From NCBI GenBank assembly GCA_019309945.1, contig JAFDFH010000058.1, positions 1 to 14,705 of the forward strand: a DNA stretch of 14,705 nucleotides. The letters are read 5' to 3'. Positions 13,604 through 14,705 of this stretch are shown here, in pieces. Positions within the stretch are counted from its first letter, which is position 1. Each line of letters starts with the position of its first letter. The position numbers and the translations under genes were made by a program. This DNA comes from Deltaproteobacteria bacterium. GTDB lineage: Bacteria; Desulfobacterota; Desulfobacteria; Desulfobacterales; JAFDFH01. The notes beneath the pieces are model-generated. The model did no database searches. It saw nothing but the letters and a program-made list of their open reading frames with translations, and was not told the origin of the DNA.

Positions 13604-13933
13604 TTAATCCAGGACTTCCATGAGTTTCCCGCAACACGGCGGTATCTGATCCCCTTTTCGCAAGGCAACATATTTATTACACGTCTGACAATAGCAGGTG
13701 CAGTCACTCTCCGTATAAACTTCCGGATATTTATCAACTCCCTCACCGATTTCACCTTCGATCACGAATCTGGCCATGTTATTTTTTTGAGGCACATATT
13801 CCCCAATCGGCACGAGCTTTCGGCTGAATCTTACACAGTCCACGATTACTTTCCAGAGCCCTTCCAACTTGGCCGTCTCTTCTTCGTTCTCAGGCGTAAA
13901 CTCAACTAAATTTTTTTCAATGTTAATTTTCAT
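13604..13933 (-). CDS. Desulforedoxin-type FeCys4 domain protein
   Basis: A 109-residue protein. The C-terminal 30 residues contain C82-QT-C85 and P-P-C100-C101-G-K-L-M, the CxxC...CCGxxM arrangement of desulforedoxin and of the N-terminal domain of desulfoferrodoxin, which binds one iron through four cysteines. Two further cysteines (C78, C80) immediately precede it, giving an unusual CxCxCxxC run. Residues 1-75 are an unrecognised acidic/helical domain with one cysteine (C33). There is no superoxide reductase domain. It is a likely small redox or electron-carrier protein in the cytoplasm. The ATG start has AAAGGAG 5 nt upstream. The neighbouring rubredoxin gene, 252 bp upstream on the same strand, suggests a related role in oxygen or peroxide defence, which is inference. 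Confidence 0.75.
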   Translation of the reverse strand: MKINIEKNLVEFTPENEEETAKLEGLWKVIVDCVRFSRKLVPIGEYVPQKNNMARFVIEGEIGEGVDKYPEVYTESDCTCYCQTCNKYVALRKGDQIPPCCGKLMEVLD

Positions 13934-14005
13934 AGTATCTCCTTTTATGTATTTTGGGTCGACAAATATTTATCCGCACTTCACGGCATTTTAAAATCAT
14001 CTACC

Positions 14006-14159
14006 TGAGCCAGTTTCAAAACGTTTCAGTTTGTTCAAGGTCAAGGCAGGCGATCCGCCTGAGGCGGATTAACCACAGGAATACATTTAGTATTTCGAGG
14101 ATTAAAATTTGAGCCTGACGCAGAGCTTGGACCAAATGGGACGTTTTGAAATTGGCTCA
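14006..14159. repeat. Miniature inverted-repeat element, type B copy 2
   Basis: A 154-bp unit with ends TGAGCCAGTTTCAAAACGT and, read inward, TGAGCCAATTTCAAAACGT. It carries the GC mini-palindrome TCCGCCTGAGGCGGA (14054-14068) next to the core hairpin GGAATAC (14078-14084)/GTATTTC (14090-14096). Orientation is opposite to 10640-10791. It lies between the rubredoxin stop and the desulforedoxin-domain gene, so it would be part of any shared transcript. Confidence 0.9.
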
Positions 14160-14185
14160 CCTGATTTTATTATTTTTTAAAACAA

Positions 14186-14395
14186 TTATTGACCTTCTTC
14201 TAAGACCGAACCCGGCCCGGCCATGGGTCTGAACATCTTCTTACCGGCCCCGCAAACCGGGCAACACCAATCGTCCGGTAAATCTTCAAAAGGGGTACCT
14301 TTGGGAATCTTTCCCTTCCTGTCCCCCCTGTCCGGATCGTAAAAATACCCGCAATTGACCGTCTGACACTGGTACATTTCTTCGGGTTCTGCCAT
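14186..14395 (-). CDS. Rubredoxin with CX4C first motif
   Basis: A 69-residue one-electron carrier with a single Fe(Cys)4 centre. The core has CGYFYDPDRGD (15-25), GTPFEDLPDDW (33-43) and CPVCGAGK (45-52), all standard. The first cysteine pair is C10-QTVN-C15, four residues apart instead of two, a spacing I recall from rubredoxin-2 of some Desulfovibrio. An additional cysteine (C44) precedes the second pair. The ATG at 14393-14395 is supported by AGGAGG at 14404-14409; the frame stays open 33 codons further up but that part looks non-coding. Likely partners in such bacteria are rubrerythrin, rubredoxin:oxygen oxidoreductase or superoxide reductase, none of which is encoded here. Confidence 0.93.
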   Translation of the reverse strand: MAEPEEMYQCQTVNCGYFYDPDRGDRKGKIPKGTPFEDLPDDWCCPVCGAGKKMFRPMAGPGSVLEEGQ

Positions 14396-14526
14396 GATGT
14401 TATCCTCCTTTTGTCCTGATGAATCGATATCAATAAAGAATCCTGGTCCAAAGGGCAAGGTTCTTTTCTGTTTAAATAAACCTTGCACGACCACAGGACG
14501 TGGGTTTTGGTCATTTTTTGATTAAC

Positions 14527-14671
14527 TAGGGTCCGTCCAGAAATGAGGATTTTTGTTCGAAACCAAGGCCTGCGAAAAATTTTACCACAGGTATATAGTT
14601 GATATTCCGAGGATAAAATTTTTAGCATAACGCCGAGATCGGGCAAAAAGACCGTTTCTGGATGGGCACTA
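14527..14671. repeat. Miniature inverted-repeat element, type A copy 4 (inverted)
   Basis: A 145-bp unit with the type A sequence in the opposite orientation. Ends are TAGGGTCCGTCCAGAAATGA and, read inward, TAGTGCCCATCCAGAAACGG, bounded by TA. Core hairpin GGTATAT (14590-14596)/ATATTCC (14602-14608), with outer arms AAAAATTTTACC and GGATAAAATTTTT. It lies 132 bp upstream of the rubredoxin start. Bases 14672-14705 show nothing further. Confidence 0.9.
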
Positions 14672-14705
14672 ACTGAGACAAATAAAAAGGCCGCTATCAT
14701 TACCA

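Noticed and set aside
14396..14494. 33-codon N-terminal extension of rubredoxin
   Set aside because: AGGAGG at 14404-14409 fits ATG 14395, and the extension is unlike any rubredoxin N-terminus.
1314..14671. CRISPR array
   Set aside because: The repeats are 120-180 bp, widely dispersed, in both orientations and internally palindromic; there are no regular spacers and no cas genes.

Overview
The window looks like chromosomal DNA of a strictly anaerobic, probably sulfate-reducing Desulfobacterota (Desulfobacterales-type) bacterium. This is inferred from an acyl-CoA dehydrogenase/EtfAB/DUF362 module, a CX4C rubredoxin, a desulforedoxin-domain protein, a stand-alone short MetF, cyclic-nucleotide and c-di-GMP signalling genes, moderate GC, and an unusual density of short inverted-repeat elements between genes. 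No rRNA, tRNA, CRISPR array, transposase or phage gene was seen.

Layout. 138-1259 (-) is an FAD/NAD(P)-linked oxidoreductase. 1805-2686 (+) is 5,10-methylenetetrahydrofolate reductase (metF), convergent with an acyl-CoA dehydrogenase plus TetR operon (4897-2991, -). A divergent control region (4898-5324) holds a palindrome of TetR-operator type and a sigma70-like promoter. It separates that operon from etfB-etfA-DUF362 (5325-8427, +). Together these two units look like one co-regulated acyl-CoA oxidation module: the dehydrogenase passes electrons to EtfAB, and the DUF362 protein with four C-terminal cysteines is a candidate partner. Next come HU (8815-9084, -), a cNMP-binding/PilZ two-domain protein (9160-9849, -) and a small exported protein (10094-10573, -).

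A 1.25-kb stretch (10574-11819) has no conventional gene. It holds two repeat elements, a 63-nt inverted repeat and, on the minus strand, a possible 31-codon small gene that ends directly at an intrinsic terminator. After it comes a PilZ plus class III adenylate cyclase operon (13296-11820, -), then a desulforedoxin-domain protein (13604-13933, -) and a rubredoxin (14186-14395, -). The two PilZ proteins, the cyclase and the cNMP-binding domain suggest that cAMP and c-di-GMP signals meet here.

The most striking structure is a set of ten miniature inverted-repeat elements (about 120-180 bp, roughly 10% of the window) in intergenic DNA. They fall into at least four end types with different terminal inverted repeats. 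All are built around the same core, which folds into a hairpin whose two arms change in a compensatory way between copies. Two of the types are bounded by TA dinucleotides, as expected for IS630/Tc1-mariner-mobilised MITEs. One copy supplies the stop codon of the TetR gene and a truncated copy sits in the divergent promoter region.
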